A stretch of DNA of 64,000 bases, taken from positions 1 to 64,000 of the forward strand of contig JAOTYE010000004.1 of the NCBI GenBank assembly GCA_029862045.1, written 5' to 3'. Every line of letters starts with the position of its first letter. Positions within the stretch are counted from its first letter, which is position 1. Below the pieces are notes generated by a model. The model was not told where the DNA came from. It worked only from the letters and a program-made list of their open reading frames with translations, and searched no databases. This document shows positions 51,824 to 62,670 of this stretch, piece by piece. Source of the DNA: Gammaproteobacteria bacterium. GTDB lineage: Bacteria > Pseudomonadota > Gammaproteobacteria > Steroidobacterales > Woeseiaceae. The position numbers were made by a program, and so were the translations under genes.

Positions 51824-53206
51824 GTGAGCGACATCGTCACCGAAATCGCCGCCATTGTTGGCGAAGCCCGTCTGCTAACCGGGAACGCCGTCGCCGAGCG
51901 TGTCACGAGTTTCTGGAATGATGCGCCGATGCAGGGTATTGCGCTGGCTCTTCCGCAAACAACAGAACACGTTGCAGCGATACTCAGGTGCTGCAATGCG
52001 CGAAATCAGACAGTCGTCACGCAGGGTGGTCTGACCAACTGTGTCGCTGCCGCCGAGCCTGGATCGAGCGATGTCGTGCTGTCGCTCGAGAAGATGAATC
52101 GCATCGTTGAGATTGACGCCGTTGGCAGCACTGCCGTCGTCGAGGCGGGCGCCATTCTGCAAAATGTGCAGGAAGCGGTTGCAGCAGAGGGCCTGCGTTT
52201 TCCGCTCGACCTCGGCGCACGGGGCAGCTGCACGATCGGCGGCAACATCGCGACCAATGCCGGCGGTATCAACGTACTACGTTACGGCATGATGCGTAAT
52301 CTCGTACTTGGGCTCGAGGCCGTGCTTGCTGATGGCACGGTTATCTCGTCGATGAACCGGATGATGAAGAACAACGCAGGCTACGATGTGAAGCAGTTGT
52401 TTATCGGCACCGAAGGAACATTGGGGGTCGTCACTCAGGCGGTCCTTCGCCTGTTCCCGCAACCCGCGAGCCAGCACTGTGCGCTTGTCGCGATAGAGAA
52501 TTTCGATAGCGTCACGAATTTCCTGTTGCGGTTACAGCAACAAATGGCCGACTCGCTGAGCGCGTTCGAGATCATGTGGGGCGATTATTATCAGGCCGTC
52601 ACGGGAGAGGGCGGGCACCGCGCACCACTATCGCGAGACTATCCGTTCTATGTCGTGTTCGAGGTCGAAGGGTCAGACTCGGGGTCTGACGCAAGACGAT
52701 TTGAGGGCGTTCTCGAGCAAGCACTGGCTGACAAGCTGATCGTCGATGCCGTGATACCGAAATCTGCAGCTGAAAGCAGGGACATCTGGAATATTCGCGA
52801 GGAGTTCGATGCCGTACTCGAGCCGGAACCTGTTTATCTCTACGACGTGAGCCTGCCGCTGCGCGCGATGGAAGACTATGTGGCCAGGGTCAAGGCAAAT
52901 GTGGCTGCACGCTGGCCAGACGGTCAGTGCTACACGTTCGGCCACATGGCGGACGGCAACCTGCACTTCTTCGTTGCGCCGAATGAGCAGGGCAATTTCC
53001 ATAATGAAAGTGACAAATGTGTGTACGAGCCGCTCACGGCAGTGGGCGGTTCGGTATCGGCCGAGCACGGCATTGGTACTGACAAAATGAAGTGGTTATC
53101 ACACAGCCGCAGCGAGGCCGAGATCGATCTGATGCGGCTGTTGAAACAAAGCCTCGATCCAAAAAACCTGCTGAACCCGGGCAGGGTACTGGGAGTCTCA
53201 TTGTGA
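51824..53206 (+). CDS. FAD-linked 2-hydroxyacid oxidase/dehydrogenase (GlcD/D2HGDH-like)
   Basis: The protein (460 residues) has a PCMH-type FAD-binding domain at about 40-215, including VVTQGGLTNC, GARGSCTIGGNIATNAGG and FIGTEGTLGVVT. A C-terminal FAD-oxidase domain has GHMADGNLHFFV and SAEHGIGTDKM and ends LDPKNLLNPGRVL. It oxidises a D-2-hydroxy acid (glycolate, D-lactate or 2-hydroxyglutarate type). GTG 51824 with AAGG upstream is the best start; the frame remains open further back only by reading antisense to hyuA. Its position next to hyuAB and an amino-acid transporter suggests a catabolic island. Confidence 0.9.
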   Translation: MSDIVTEIAAIVGEARLLTGNAVAERVTSFWNDAPMQGIALALPQTTEHVAAILRCCNARNQTVVTQGGLTNCVAAAEPGSSDVVLSLEKMNRIVEIDAVGSTAVVEAGAILQNVQEAVAAEGLRFPLDLGARGSCTIGGNIATNAGGINVLRYGMMRNLVLGLEAVLADGTVISSMNRMMKNNAGYDVKQLFIGTEGTLGVVTQAVLRLFPQPASQHCALVAIENFDSVTNFLLRLQQQMADSLSAFEIMWGDYYQAVTGEGGHRAPLSRDYPFYVVFEVEGSDSGSDARRFEGVLEQALADKLIVDAVIPKSAAESRDIWNIREEFDAVLEPEPVYLYDVSLPLRAMEDYVARVKANVAARWPDGQCYTFGHMADGNLHFFVAPNEQGNFHNESDKCVYEPLTAVGGSVSAEHGIGTDKMKWLSHSRSEAEIDLMRLLKQSLDPKNLLNPGRVLGVSL

Positions 53207-53244
53207 AAAAGAATATCGTTCCAGCGTTGCGACGGTAAGCGCTC

Positions 53245-54606
53245 GTGCAACTCGAACAAAGAACATGGTCTTCGGGCGTAACTTTCATGCTGGCGGCTGT
53301 CGGCGCAGCCGTCGGTCTCGGTAATATCTGGAAGTTTCCTTACGTTGCCGGCGTTAGTGGCGGTGGGGCCTTCGTGCTGGTCTATCTCGTCTGCGTCGTT
53401 TTTGTTGCGATACCAATTCTGATTGCCGAGCTGCTGATCGGCCGCTGCGGCAGTGCCAGTCCACCAGTTGCGATGAAACGAGTAGCGGAAAGTGCGGGGC
53501 GCTCAGGAGCTTGGTCGATCGTTGGCTTCATGGGCATGATGGTTGGTTATCTGATCGCGACCTATTACAGCGTGATTGCCGGCTGGACGCTGATCTACAT
53601 ATTCAAAGCCGCAAACGGTTTCGGCGGTGCGACTGCCCTGGATGTTGCGCAGCAATTTGAAGACATCAAGGCCAGCCCGGGCACCATGGCGATCTGGCAC
53701 ACCGTTTTTATCATCCTGGCGCTCATGATCGTTGGTCGCGGCCTGCGCGATGGCATTGAGCGGGTCGTTAAAGTCCTGATGCCGGCGCTGTTCATGATGC
53801 TACTCGTCATGATCGGCTATGCGGCGGTCGCCGGCGATTTCAAAGCCGGAGTGGAGTTCCTGTTCAGTGTGGACTTCAGCAAGATGTCGGGCGAAGTCGT
53901 ACTGGCTGCCATTGGTCAGGCGTTCTTTTCGATCAGTGTCGCAATGGGGCTGATGATGGTGTACGGCGCGTACGTGCCCAAGGACGTTTCCCTGACACGC
54001 TCAGCCGTCATCATCGCCGGCGCCGATACGCTGATTGCACTGCTCGCCGGGCTCATGATCTTCCCGATCGTATTCGCGAACGGCCTCGACCCGGCTGAAG
54101 GACCCGGCCTGATCTTCATGACCCTGCCAACCGCGTTTGTGGGCATGCCCGGGGGCGCGGCTTTCGGTGCCCTGTTCTTTGTGTTGCTGGCGTTCGCGGC
54201 AATCACGTCGATCATCGCCATCATCGAGCCGATCATCTCCTATGCCGAGGATCGCTGGCACATACAGCGCAAGACCGGCTGCATCGTGTTCGGCTTTTTG
54301 GCGTGGCTTATCGGCATTGGCAGCGTGTTGTCGTTCAACGTATGGAAAGACATCACACCACTTGGCATGTTCGATGTGTTCGCGGGCAAGACGGTCTTCG
54401 ATCTGATCGACTACTTCACCGCCAATGTCATGATGCCGTTGGGGGCTATCCTGATTGCGTTGTTCGTTGGCTGGCGCATGAAGCCCGAGGTGTTCGAGGC
54501 CGAGCTCAACTTCGGCAAACCGTGGCTACTCATGACCTGGGTCTGGATGCTACGAGTCGTTGCACCGCTGGCGATTTTCGGAATTTTGATCAGCGGCTTG
54601 CGATGA
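53245..54606 (+). CDS. sodium-dependent (NSS/SNF-family) amino-acid transporter
   Basis: The 453-residue protein has about 11-12 TM helices. TM1 carries the family's sodium/substrate signature AAVGAAVGLGNIWKFPYVAGVSGGGAF. The internal five-helix inverted repeat is complete, and TM6-like GQAFFSISVAMG is present. It imports amino acids or related compounds with sodium. The start is GTG 53245, with a weak ribosome-binding site. The gene follows the FAD oxidase by 38 bp, so uptake and oxidation may be linked. A possible 26-codon ORF overlaps its stop. Confidence 0.92.
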   Translation: MQLEQRTWSSGVTFMLAAVGAAVGLGNIWKFPYVAGVSGGGAFVLVYLVCVVFVAIPILIAELLIGRCGSASPPVAMKRVAESAGRSGAWSIVGFMGMMVGYLIATYYSVIAGWTLIYIFKAANGFGGATALDVAQQFEDIKASPGTMAIWHTVFIILALMIVGRGLRDGIERVVKVLMPALFMMLLVMIGYAAVAGDFKAGVEFLFSVDFSKMSGEVVLAAIGQAFFSISVAMGLMMVYGAYVPKDVSLTRSAVIIAGADTLIALLAGLMIFPIVFANGLDPAEGPGLIFMTLPTAFVGMPGGAAFGALFFVLLAFAAITSIIAIIEPIISYAEDRWHIQRKTGCIVFGFLAWLIGIGSVLSFNVWKDITPLGMFDVFAGKTVFDLIDYFTANVMMPLGAILIALFVGWRMKPEVFEAELNFGKPWLLMTWVWMLRVVAPLAIFGILISGLR

Positions 54607-54676
54607 AGAAACGATTTCGCATGGTCATCGGGTTTGCCGGGGGCCCGGCCATCGCCGGATTACACGGAGCAACAGC

Positions 54677-54683
<7 letters not shown>
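54603..54683 (+). CDS. possible 26-aa leader ORF between the two transporter genes
   Basis: ATG 54603 overlaps the NSS stop (ATGA) and opens a 26-codon frame reading MKKRFRMVIGFAGGPAIAG then LHGATAC. Its stop (TAG 54681) overlaps the MFS start region. The arrangement would couple translation of the two transporters. Small subunits are known for some NSS transporters, but this sequence does not resemble them. It may be chance. Confidence 0.25.
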
Positions 54684-56086
<1,403 letters not shown>

Positions 56087-56184
56087 CAACGCCGTGCACG
56101 CCTGGTCTGGTCCGGGTGGTATATTCGGCACAGCTACACGCTGGCCATATTTGCCGATGACAGCCGATGACAGAGGATAATAGG

Positions 56185-57024
56185 ATGAAAAACAAATACG
56201 TGCTGGCATTGGCAACGTTGACCGTGCCACTCTGGGCGCAGGCGGATGCCCTCTGGGGCAACGATCTGGCGGGTGATCGCAAGCTGCCCCGGACCTGGGG
56301 CGTCGGCATCGACTACTTCGACATGAGCCAACCGTATGCGCTCGAAAGCCTGCAGCTCATTGACACGGGGGTGGTGGACGTGGACCTGGGCGCGCTACTG
56401 CTCCCGGATCCCAGTATCCTGCCGATCGACAACGAGATTCGCCACACCGATATCAAGCTCGATGTCTGGCTCACACCCTTCCTGAATGTTTTCGCCATTT
56501 ACGGCCAGATCGACGGGGACACGCGAATTAACCTGGGCGTACTCGGCTTGCCGTTGCCGCCTCAAACCAACGCCCTGACCATCAATTACGACGGTGACGT
56601 ATACGGCGGCGGCATCACGCTCGCTGTCGGTGGCGACCGCTGGTTCGCATCGGTGACGGGTACGGTAACCGACTCAAGCCTGAGCGGAGATTTCAAGTCG
56701 TCTGTCAGCGCGACGACGATTCAGCCTCGGTTCGGCCTGCGTTTCGGCGATCACACCGAGTTCTGGATCGGCGGTTATCTCCTCGAAGCCGAAGAAAAAC
56801 ACAGCGGTATGATCGATATTGACCTGGGCCTCGTTGGTTCGATGCTGCCGCTACCGATCGACGGGCAGGATGTCGCGTTCGACGTCGAACTGTCACAGGA
56901 AGAGGATTTCAACCTGAGCTTCGGAACGCACATGACGTGGGCAGAATCATGGGAAGCGACGGTCGAAGTTGGCGGCGGCGATCGACGAACGGTACTTGCT
57001 AATATTACCTATCGGTTTGAATGA
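56185..57024 (+). CDS. outer-membrane beta-barrel protein of unknown substrate
   Basis: The protein (279 residues from ATG 56185) has a signal peptide ending LWAQADA. The remainder is amphipathic strands (YGGGITLAVGGDRWFASVTGTV, FGLRFGDHTEFWIGGYLL), finishing with a strand ending TYRFE. Segments with LPLPPQTNALTINYDGDV look like extracellular loops. No named family is assigned. AGGA upstream and the signal peptide support ATG 56185 over the in-frame 56167. Its 3' end overlaps the next gene by 8 bases. Confidence 0.75.
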   Translation: MKNKYVLALATLTVPLWAQADALWGNDLAGDRKLPRTWGVGIDYFDMSQPYALESLQLIDTGVVDVDLGALLLPDPSILPIDNEIRHTDIKLDVWLTPFLNVFAIYGQIDGDTRINLGVLGLPLPPQTNALTINYDGDVYGGGITLAVGGDRWFASVTGTVTDSSLSGDFKSSVSATTIQPRFGLRFGDHTEFWIGGYLLEAEEKHSGMIDIDLGLVGSMLPLPIDGQDVAFDVELSQEEDFNLSFGTHMTWAESWEATVEVGGGDRRTVLANITYRFE

Positions 57025-57985
57025 GACAGCGCGAAAATTCTATTTGCAATTGACCGTGGCCGTACTCGCGGCTAACGCGCCGGCGGCTGCGCTAGGCTAC
57101 GAAACGGACCAGTTCTCGAACCGCAACGAGCCGATCGAGGACTCGACCGAGGCACTCAATCATAAAGTTAACGAGACGCTCGAAGAAATCGTTAGTGAGT
57201 GGCGCCAAGGCCAGGACGAGATGGCATTTGTCGACGCGATCTATCGCAAGATCGGTGGCCTGCATTGGGTAGACAGACTCGAGCGTTGGGCGATGAAGTC
57301 GCCCGATGTCGACAAGCTCGACACAAAACGTTATGACAGCGTCTTCTCCGGTCATCCAATCTGGGCTATTCGCGTTATCTCGATATTTGGCGTCGGCAAG
57401 ACGATACGCGTCAACGACCAACTGATCGGCTCCGACAAGATCGGCCACTTTATTTCGCAGGGCCGCAAGTTCTATCGGCGTTTTCTGCGCTCCGGGTCGG
57501 AGGAGAAAGCCGCACAACAATCAGCGTATACAGAGCGGGCGATCTTTGGTCGCATGACCACAGGCGCGTATTCGAACGCCGATCTCGTTGCGAACTATGA
57601 GGGTCATCGCTTCTACCGCAGCCTGTTCGAGGACGACATTATCGCCGGCAAGCCGGCGATCCTGAGCTGGCAAGACGATCGTTGGATTATCCAGCGTAAG
57701 TTCGACTGGGCTGATCATGTCAATGAATACTGGGATGAGGCGCTCAACATCAACAATTTCGATGCCGCGCTGTACAAGCATATGCACGCGGCTTTCGTTG
57801 CCATGTGCCCGCAATACTGGGAGGCACCCGAGCTCTACATGATTGCCGACGAAGACGCCCTTAAGGCGCGTTACGCGCACCTTGGTTTGAACGATGCGTC
57901 CGAGCTGCGACTCGATTCACTGTGTCCGGTACAGAAGTTCCTGGAAAGAGAATCGGACGGCGATGCGGTTACGGCAGGAAGATAG
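57017..57985 (+). CDS. exported protein of unknown function
   Basis: The protein (322 residues from TTG 57017) has a short signal-like segment (FYLQLTVAVLAANAPAAALG). The mature region contains FSGHPIWAIRVISIFGVG and a distinctive LIGSDKIGHFISQGRKFYRRF followed by GAYSNADLVANYEG. A late AMCPQYW and LDSLCPV leave two cysteines, possibly disulphide bonded. I do not recognise the family. The start is uncertain: the frame is open further upstream inside the beta-barrel gene, but the TTG gives an export signal. It is probably cotranslated with the barrel gene. It converges with the branched-chain E2 gene and overlaps it by 17 bases. Confidence 0.65.
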   Translation: MNETARKFYLQLTVAVLAANAPAAALGYETDQFSNRNEPIEDSTEALNHKVNETLEEIVSEWRQGQDEMAFVDAIYRKIGGLHWVDRLERWAMKSPDVDKLDTKRYDSVFSGHPIWAIRVISIFGVGKTIRVNDQLIGSDKIGHFISQGRKFYRRFLRSGSEEKAAQQSAYTERAIFGRMTTGAYSNADLVANYEGHRFYRSLFEDDIIAGKPAILSWQDDRWIIQRKFDWADHVNEYWDEALNINNFDAALYKHMHAAFVAMCPQYWEAPELYMIADEDALKARYAHLGLNDASELRLDSLCPVQKFLERESDGDAVTAGR

Positions 57986-59210
57986 TCGCCGGGTGCTCGA
58001 GCATTTCCTTGATGCGCTGAATCATCGCCGCCGCATCGTAACCATCGACAAACCTGTGATCGAACGATGATGACAGATTCATCATCAAGCGCACGGTAAC
58101 CTGGCCATCCATCACGACAGGACGCTCCACAGCCCGATTGACACCGATTATGCCGACCTCGGGCATGTTGATGATCGGCGTCGACACGATGCCACCGAGT
58201 CTGCCCAGGCTCGTAATCGTAATCGTCGAGCCTGACAATTCGTTTTTCGTGATGCGGTTGTTCCGTGCTGCCTCGGAGATGCGGCGAATCTCGTGACCCA
58301 GTTTATCCAGGGACAGAGACTCGGCGTGGTGGACGACAGGCACCCTTAGACCGTCCGGTGTCTGCGTGGCGATGCCGAGATGCACGGGTCCATGCTGGAT
58401 CAGGATGTTGCGATCCTTGTCGTAAGTCGTGTTGCATTGTGGAAAGTCCCGCAGCGCGTGAATCAGGGCGAGGCCCAAAAACGGCAGCAGTGTCAGGCGT
58501 TCGGATTTGTCAGGATTCTTGTCATTCAGATGCTTGCGAAGTGACTCGAGCTCGGTTACGTCGATTTCTTCAACGTAGGTGAAGTGAGGAATCTCGCGAG
58601 TTGCCGTTGCCAGGCGTTCGGCGATGATGCGACGCAGGCCGATAACCTTGATTTCCTTTGTCTCGCCACGCGATGCCGGTTCGGCCACTACCGGCGCGGG
58701 CATGCCAGCCTGTTCGACGAACGCCTCGAAGTCCTTGCGTGTAACGCGGCCGCCCGGACCGGTCCCCGGCACTACCGCAAGATCGATACCCGCCTCTTTC
58801 GCCCTGCGGCGCACTGCCGGCGAGGTTATGACGCGAGTGCGCTTCGTGTCTGATTCTTCAGCCGGAGCTGCCGCTGCAGCGGCAGCTGGCGCGCCGTCGC
58901 TGCCATTACTGCCTGGGGCAGCTGTCGGGGTCGCGGCTGGAACTGCTCCCGCATCCGCCGTTGCGGTTGCATCGGTTTCATAAACGACAAGCGCCGCGCC
59001 GACTGCGACGATGTCGCCGGGTTCGCCAGCAAGCTTGATGACCGTGCCTGAAACAGGGGACGAAAGTTCGACCGCGGCTTTGTCGGTCATCATCGTGCCG
59101 ACGATATCCTCTTCCGCAACCTGGTCACCGACTTTGATAAACCATTCAGCAATTTCGGATTCGACGGTTCCCTCGCCAAGGTCCGGGAGCTTGAAGACGT
59201 ATTCGCTCAT
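57969..59210 (-). CDS. bkdB: dihydrolipoamide acyltransferase, branched-chain E2
   Basis: The 413-residue protein has a lipoyl domain (1-80, with Lys44 in MMTDKA as lipoylation site), an Ala-rich linker, a peripheral-subunit-binding domain (about 130-170, VRRRAKEAGIDLAVVPGTGPGGRV) and a catalytic acyltransferase domain ending in the His385 active-site motif DHRFVDG. It transfers branched-chain acyl groups to CoA in the 2-oxoacid dehydrogenase complex. It is the last gene of the four-gene operon, starting within the E1-beta stop (ATGA). Its 3' end overlaps the convergent unknown gene by 17 bases. No E3 gene is nearby, so E3 must be shared. Confidence 0.93.
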   Translation of the reverse strand: MSEYVFKLPDLGEGTVESEIAEWFIKVGDQVAEEDIVGTMMTDKAAVELSSPVSGTVIKLAGEPGDIVAVGAALVVYETDATATADAGAVPAATPTAAPGSNGSDGAPAAAAAAAPAEESDTKRTRVITSPAVRRRAKEAGIDLAVVPGTGPGGRVTRKDFEAFVEQAGMPAPVVAEPASRGETKEIKVIGLRRIIAERLATATREIPHFTYVEEIDVTELESLRKHLNDKNPDKSERLTLLPFLGLALIHALRDFPQCNTTYDKDRNILIQHGPVHLGIATQTPDGLRVPVVHHAESLSLDKLGHEIRRISEAARNNRITKNELSGSTITITSLGRLGGIVSTPIINMPEVGIIGVNRAVERPVVMDGQVTVRLMMNLSSSFDHRFVDGYDAAAMIQRIKEMLEHPATIFLP

Positions 59211-60223
59211 TCAACCTCCATTATGCTCTTGATGCCGGCGATCATGCGCTTCTTGCCTGGAAAGTACTGCCACTCGAACGCGTGCGGATACGGTGTGTCC
59301 CAACCGGCGATGCGGCTGATTGGCGCTTCGAGGTTATAAAAACAATCCTTCTGAATCCGCGCCGCAAGTTCCGCGCCAAAGCCCCCAAAGCGTGTCGCTT
59401 CGTGCGCGATCATGCAGCGTCCGGTCTTGTTCACCGATGTTGTAAGCGTTTCGACGTCGAGTGGAGAAATGGAACGAACATCAATCACCTCGGCGTCGAC
59501 ACCGGCTGCATTTGCCGCGGCCTGAGCGACATGTACGAGCGTGCCATACGTGACGATCGTAAGTTCCTCGCCGCTTTGCACGACTTCGGCCTGGCCAATC
59601 GGAACGGTGTAGTGTCCTTCGGGCACTTCGCCTTTGGAATGTGACGCCCACGACACGGCGGGCTTTTCGGGATCGCCATCGAAGGGTCCGTTGTAGATTC
59701 GTTTGGGTTCGAAAAAGATTATCGGATCGTCGCTTTCGATCGAACTGATCAACAGGCCTTTGGCGTCATAAGGGTTCGACGGCATGATCGTCTTGATGCC
59801 GCTGACATGTGCAAATATCGCCTCGGGACTCTGCGAGTGCGTCTGGCCACCGCGAATGCCACCGCCGCAAGGAGCGCGTATCGTCACGGGTGAAAAGAAG
59901 TCGCCGCAGGATCGGTAACGCAGGCGGGCGAGTTCGCTGACTATCTGGTCGAAACCCGGATAGATGTAGTCGGCGAACTGAATCTCGGGTACGGGGCGCA
60001 GTCCGTTGACGCCCATGCCGATCGCTGCGCCGATGATACCGCCTTCGGAAATAGGTGCATCGATGACGCGATGTTCGCCGTACTTGCGCTGCAGCCCGTC
60101 GGTGCAGCGGAATACGCCGCCAAAGTAACCGACGTCCTCGCCGAGGATGACGACGCTTGGGTCCCTGTCCATAACGACATCAAGAGCCGAACGGATTGCC
60201 TCGATCATGTTCATCTGCGGCAT
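59207..60223 (-). CDS. bkdA2: 2-oxoisovalerate dehydrogenase E1 beta
   Basis: The 338-residue protein has the transketolase pyrimidine-binding domain: MDRDPSVVILGEDVG near the N-terminus, APISEGGIIGAAIGMGVNGLRPVPEIQ, and RAPCGGGIRGGQTHSQSPEA. The C-terminal domain has DAEVIDVRSISPLD and MIAHEATRFGGFGAELAA. It pairs with the E1 alpha subunit, bringing thiamine diphosphate to decarboxylate branched-chain 2-oxo acids. The start lies 4 bases after the E1 alpha stop; the stop overlaps the E2 start. Confidence 0.93.
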   Translation of the reverse strand: MPQMNMIEAIRSALDVVMDRDPSVVILGEDVGYFGGVFRCTDGLQRKYGEHRVIDAPISEGGIIGAAIGMGVNGLRPVPEIQFADYIYPGFDQIVSELARLRYRSCGDFFSPVTIRAPCGGGIRGGQTHSQSPEAIFAHVSGIKTIMPSNPYDAKGLLISSIESDDPIIFFEPKRIYNGPFDGDPEKPAVSWASHSKGEVPEGHYTVPIGQAEVVQSGEELTIVTYGTLVHVAQAAANAAGVDAEVIDVRSISPLDVETLTTSVNKTGRCMIAHEATRFGGFGAELAARIQKDCFYNLEAPISRIAGWDTPYPHAFEWQYFPGKKRMIAGIKSIMEVE

Positions 60224-60227
60224 GACT

Positions 60228-61466
60228 CTAGCTACCTTCGACTTCGATCATGCGCCGCCGTTGTGACTCGAGATGTGCAGGCGTCTCGGCGTAGATGTCG
60301 TCAAACATCGTGGCCGGATCGAGGAACGGACCTTCGGTCATCGTGCCGTACTGTTGCGCTTCCTTCCAGGCGGCGAGCACTTCGGCCGTAAGTTCTTCCT
60401 CGAGCTCTTCGTGCTTCTCGTCGGACCAGTGGCCCTCGGTAATCAGATGTTGTTTAAGCCGTTCAATGGGGTCGCCAAGGGGGAAGGCCGCCCATTCGTC
60501 CTTCGGACGGTACTTCGACGGATCATCGCTGGTTGAGTGTGCACCGCCACGATAGGTAACGAGCTCGATCATGGTTGGGCCGCCGCCGCGCCGGGCGCGA
60601 TCTGCCGCCCACTGTGTGGTCGCATAGATCGCGAGCAGGTCATTGCCGTCGACACGAATGCCCGGAATGCCCAGGCCAAGTCCGCGTGCTGCGAACGGCC
60701 GCCGCTCGCCGCCGGCGAAACCCTGGAACGTCGAAATAGCCCACTGATTGTTGACGATGTTGAGGATGACCGGTGCCTGATAAATCGCTGCAAAGGTAAT
60801 CGCATGATGGAAGTCGGCTTCTGCGGTTGCGCCGTCGCCGACCCATGACGCAGCGATGTGATCCTCACCCTTGATCGCCGATGCCATGGCCCAACCGACG
60901 GCGTGCGGGTACTGCGTGCCGAGGTTGCCAGATATCGAGAAGACGTTGGCCTTGTTGCTGTGATACATGATCGGCAGCTGCCTGCCCTTGCACATATCGC
61001 CCGTGTTCGACAGGCACTGACACATCATGTCGACAAGCTTCACGCCACGGTACATGTACAGGCCCTGGTTTCGATAGGATGGAAAACACATATCGCCAGG
61101 CCGCAGCGCCATCGCCTGTCCAACCGACACGGCTTCCTCGCCGAGCGCTTCAATATAAAACGAGATACGTCCCTGGCGCTGGATTTGCCACATGCGTTTA
61201 TCGAACACGCGACTCAGCAGCATCCAGCGTAGTGCGACCTGCAATTCACCGGGATCGATATTCGGGTCCCATGGACCTTTCGCGGTATGGTCGTCGTTGA
61301 GCACCCGCACGAGGTCGCTGCTCAGGTACTCAATGTCGCGAGTGCGGGAATCGATCGGTGGCCTGTCTACAGCGCCAGCAGCGGAGAGATTCAGATAGCT
61401 GAAGTCCGGTTTATCGCCTGGTCTTGCCGACGGTCTGGGTATGTGGAGTCTTGATTTTTTTGCCAT
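60228..61466 (-). CDS. bkdA1: 2-oxoisovalerate dehydrogenase E1 alpha
   Basis: The protein (412 residues from ATG 61466) has the thiamine diphosphate/Mg motif GDGATAEADFHHAITFAA followed by NIVNNQWAIS (GDG...NN spacing). A phosphorylation-loop-like YRGGAHSTSDDPSKYR is typical of branched-chain E1 alpha. AAAGGA 6 bases upstream of ATG 61466 supports that start over an in-frame 61487. It heads the E1-E2 part of the operon, 17 bases after leucine dehydrogenase. Substrate preference for branched-chain acids follows from that neighbour. Confidence 0.93.
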   Translation of the reverse strand: MAKKSRLHIPRPSARPGDKPDFSYLNLSAAGAVDRPPIDSRTRDIEYLSSDLVRVLNDDHTAKGPWDPNIDPGELQVALRWMLLSRVFDKRMWQIQRQGRISFYIEALGEEAVSVGQAMALRPGDMCFPSYRNQGLYMYRGVKLVDMMCQCLSNTGDMCKGRQLPIMYHSNKANVFSISGNLGTQYPHAVGWAMASAIKGEDHIAASWVGDGATAEADFHHAITFAAIYQAPVILNIVNNQWAISTFQGFAGGERRPFAARGLGLGIPGIRVDGNDLLAIYATTQWAADRARRGGGPTMIELVTYRGGAHSTSDDPSKYRPKDEWAAFPLGDPIERLKQHLITEGHWSDEKHEELEEELTAEVLAAWKEAQQYGTMTEGPFLDPATMFDDIYAETPAHLESQRRRMIEVEGS

Positions 61467-61483
61467 TCCGTATCCTTTCCTGA

Positions 61484-62554
61484 TCACGCAGCGACAGTCG
61501 ATTCACTGCGGCCAGCGGCAACGATTCGGCGGGCCCATTCGTCGGCGAGGACGTTGGTCGGCTGCCCCGTCGCGTCAGCCTTCGCAAAAATAGCATCGAG
61601 CCGCTCGGGAATGCGAGCCACCTCGTCACGCACTCGTTCTTCCGAGCTATTGCCGTAATATTCGTGCGCGACATTGATGATCCCGCCAGCATTGATGACG
61701 TAGTCGGGCGCGTACAGAATGCCATGCTCAATCAATCGTGCGCCGTCTGCTTCGGTGGCGAGCTGATTATTGGCCGCCCCTGCGATGATCCTGGCACGCA
61801 ATTTCGGAATCGTCACGGATGTCAGGATATTGCCCAGTGCGCATGGCGCGAGTACATCGACATCACTGTAAATCAATTCACCGGGCGCAACCTCGATGAC
61901 CGGAAGCTCGTCGCGGGCCTGCTGTAAGTGGTTGTGATTTACATCGGCAACAGTGAGCTTGGCCCCCGCTTCGTGTAGCAGGCGGCAGAGATTCAGACCG
62001 ACGTGACCGACGCCCTGAACGGCAACCCGAATGCCATGCAGCGATTCCGCGCCCAGCCTGGCTTTGACAGCCGACTGGATACCAAGGAAAACGCCGAGTG
62101 CTGTTATTGGCGACGGGTCGCCGCCCGCGCTATCACCGCTTTTCGGTAATCCGGAGACGTAGTCCGTTTCCTGATTGACGTAGCGCATGTCATCAACCGT
62201 GCAACCGACGTCCTCTGCTGTAACGTAACGCCCGCCCAGGCCTTCTACGGCGCGACCAAATGCGCGGAAAAGCTCCGTCGACTTGGGTGCCGATTCGTCC
62301 GCCAGTATGACGGCCTTGCCACCGCCGAACTTTAATCCCGCGATCGCGTTTTTATAGGTCATGCCGCGCGACAGGCGCAGTGCATCGGTCAATGCGATCG
62401 CGTCGTCAGCGTATTGCCAGCGGCGGCAGCCGCCAGCTGCCGGGCCGAGGGCAGTGGAGTGAATCGCGATGATCGCCATGAGCCCGCTGCCCGGATCCTG
62501 AATGAAATGCAGCGATTCATGCTGATCGAATTCGGGATGGTCGAAAACGCCCAT
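61484..62554 (-). CDS. leucine (Leu/Phe/Val) dehydrogenase
   Basis: The 356-residue protein has catalytic lysines at residues 68 and 80 (MTYKNA, GGGKAVI), the same positions as in bacterial leucine dehydrogenases. The NAD-binding fold has RVAVQGVGHVGLNLCRLL. It deaminates leucine, valine or isoleucine to 2-oxo acids with NAD+, giving the substrates of the E1-E2 complex encoded next. ATG 62554 matches the family length; in-frame residues upstream to 62683 would run into the divergent promoter region. GGAG lies 9 bases upstream. Confidence 0.93.
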   Translation of the reverse strand: MGVFDHPEFDQHESLHFIQDPGSGLMAIIAIHSTALGPAAGGCRRWQYADDAIALTDALRLSRGMTYKNAIAGLKFGGGKAVILADESAPKSTELFRAFGRAVEGLGGRYVTAEDVGCTVDDMRYVNQETDYVSGLPKSGDSAGGDPSPITALGVFLGIQSAVKARLGAESLHGIRVAVQGVGHVGLNLCRLLHEAGAKLTVADVNHNHLQQARDELPVIEVAPGELIYSDVDVLAPCALGNILTSVTIPKLRARIIAGAANNQLATEADGARLIEHGILYAPDYVINAGGIINVAHEYYGNSSEERVRDEVARIPERLDAIFAKADATGQPTNVLADEWARRIVAAGRSESTVAA

Positions 62555-62588
62555 GATTGTGGCTCCGCGCGCGATAGTTGGGGGGTAC

Positions 62589-62616
62589 AATATATACCTC
62601 TGAAACCGCACAGGCA
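62589..62616 (-). promoter_or_regulatory. probable sigma-70 promoter of the branched-chain operon
   Basis: On the minus strand TATATT (62594-62589) forms a good -10 box, 35 bases upstream of the leucine dehydrogenase ATG. A weaker TGCCTG lies 16 bases further upstream as -35. The weak -35 suggests activation. Confidence 0.5.
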
Positions 62617-62648
62617 TTGCAATTTCATTTGCCAGTCGAGCAAAAAGA

Positions 62649-62670
62649 GCATAATTTATGCGAATTATGC
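62649..62670. promoter_or_regulatory. Lrp-type operator in the divergent lrp/leucine dehydrogenase region
   Basis: GCATAATT (62649-62656) is mirrored exactly by AATTATGC (62663-62670), and a second dyad (GCATAA/TTATGC) is nested in the left half. The AT-rich palindrome is 18 bases upstream of the lrp-like start. TTGCCA (about 62630) plus ATAATT-like boxes overlap it on the plus strand, so the regulator probably controls its own promoter here. Confidence 0.65.
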
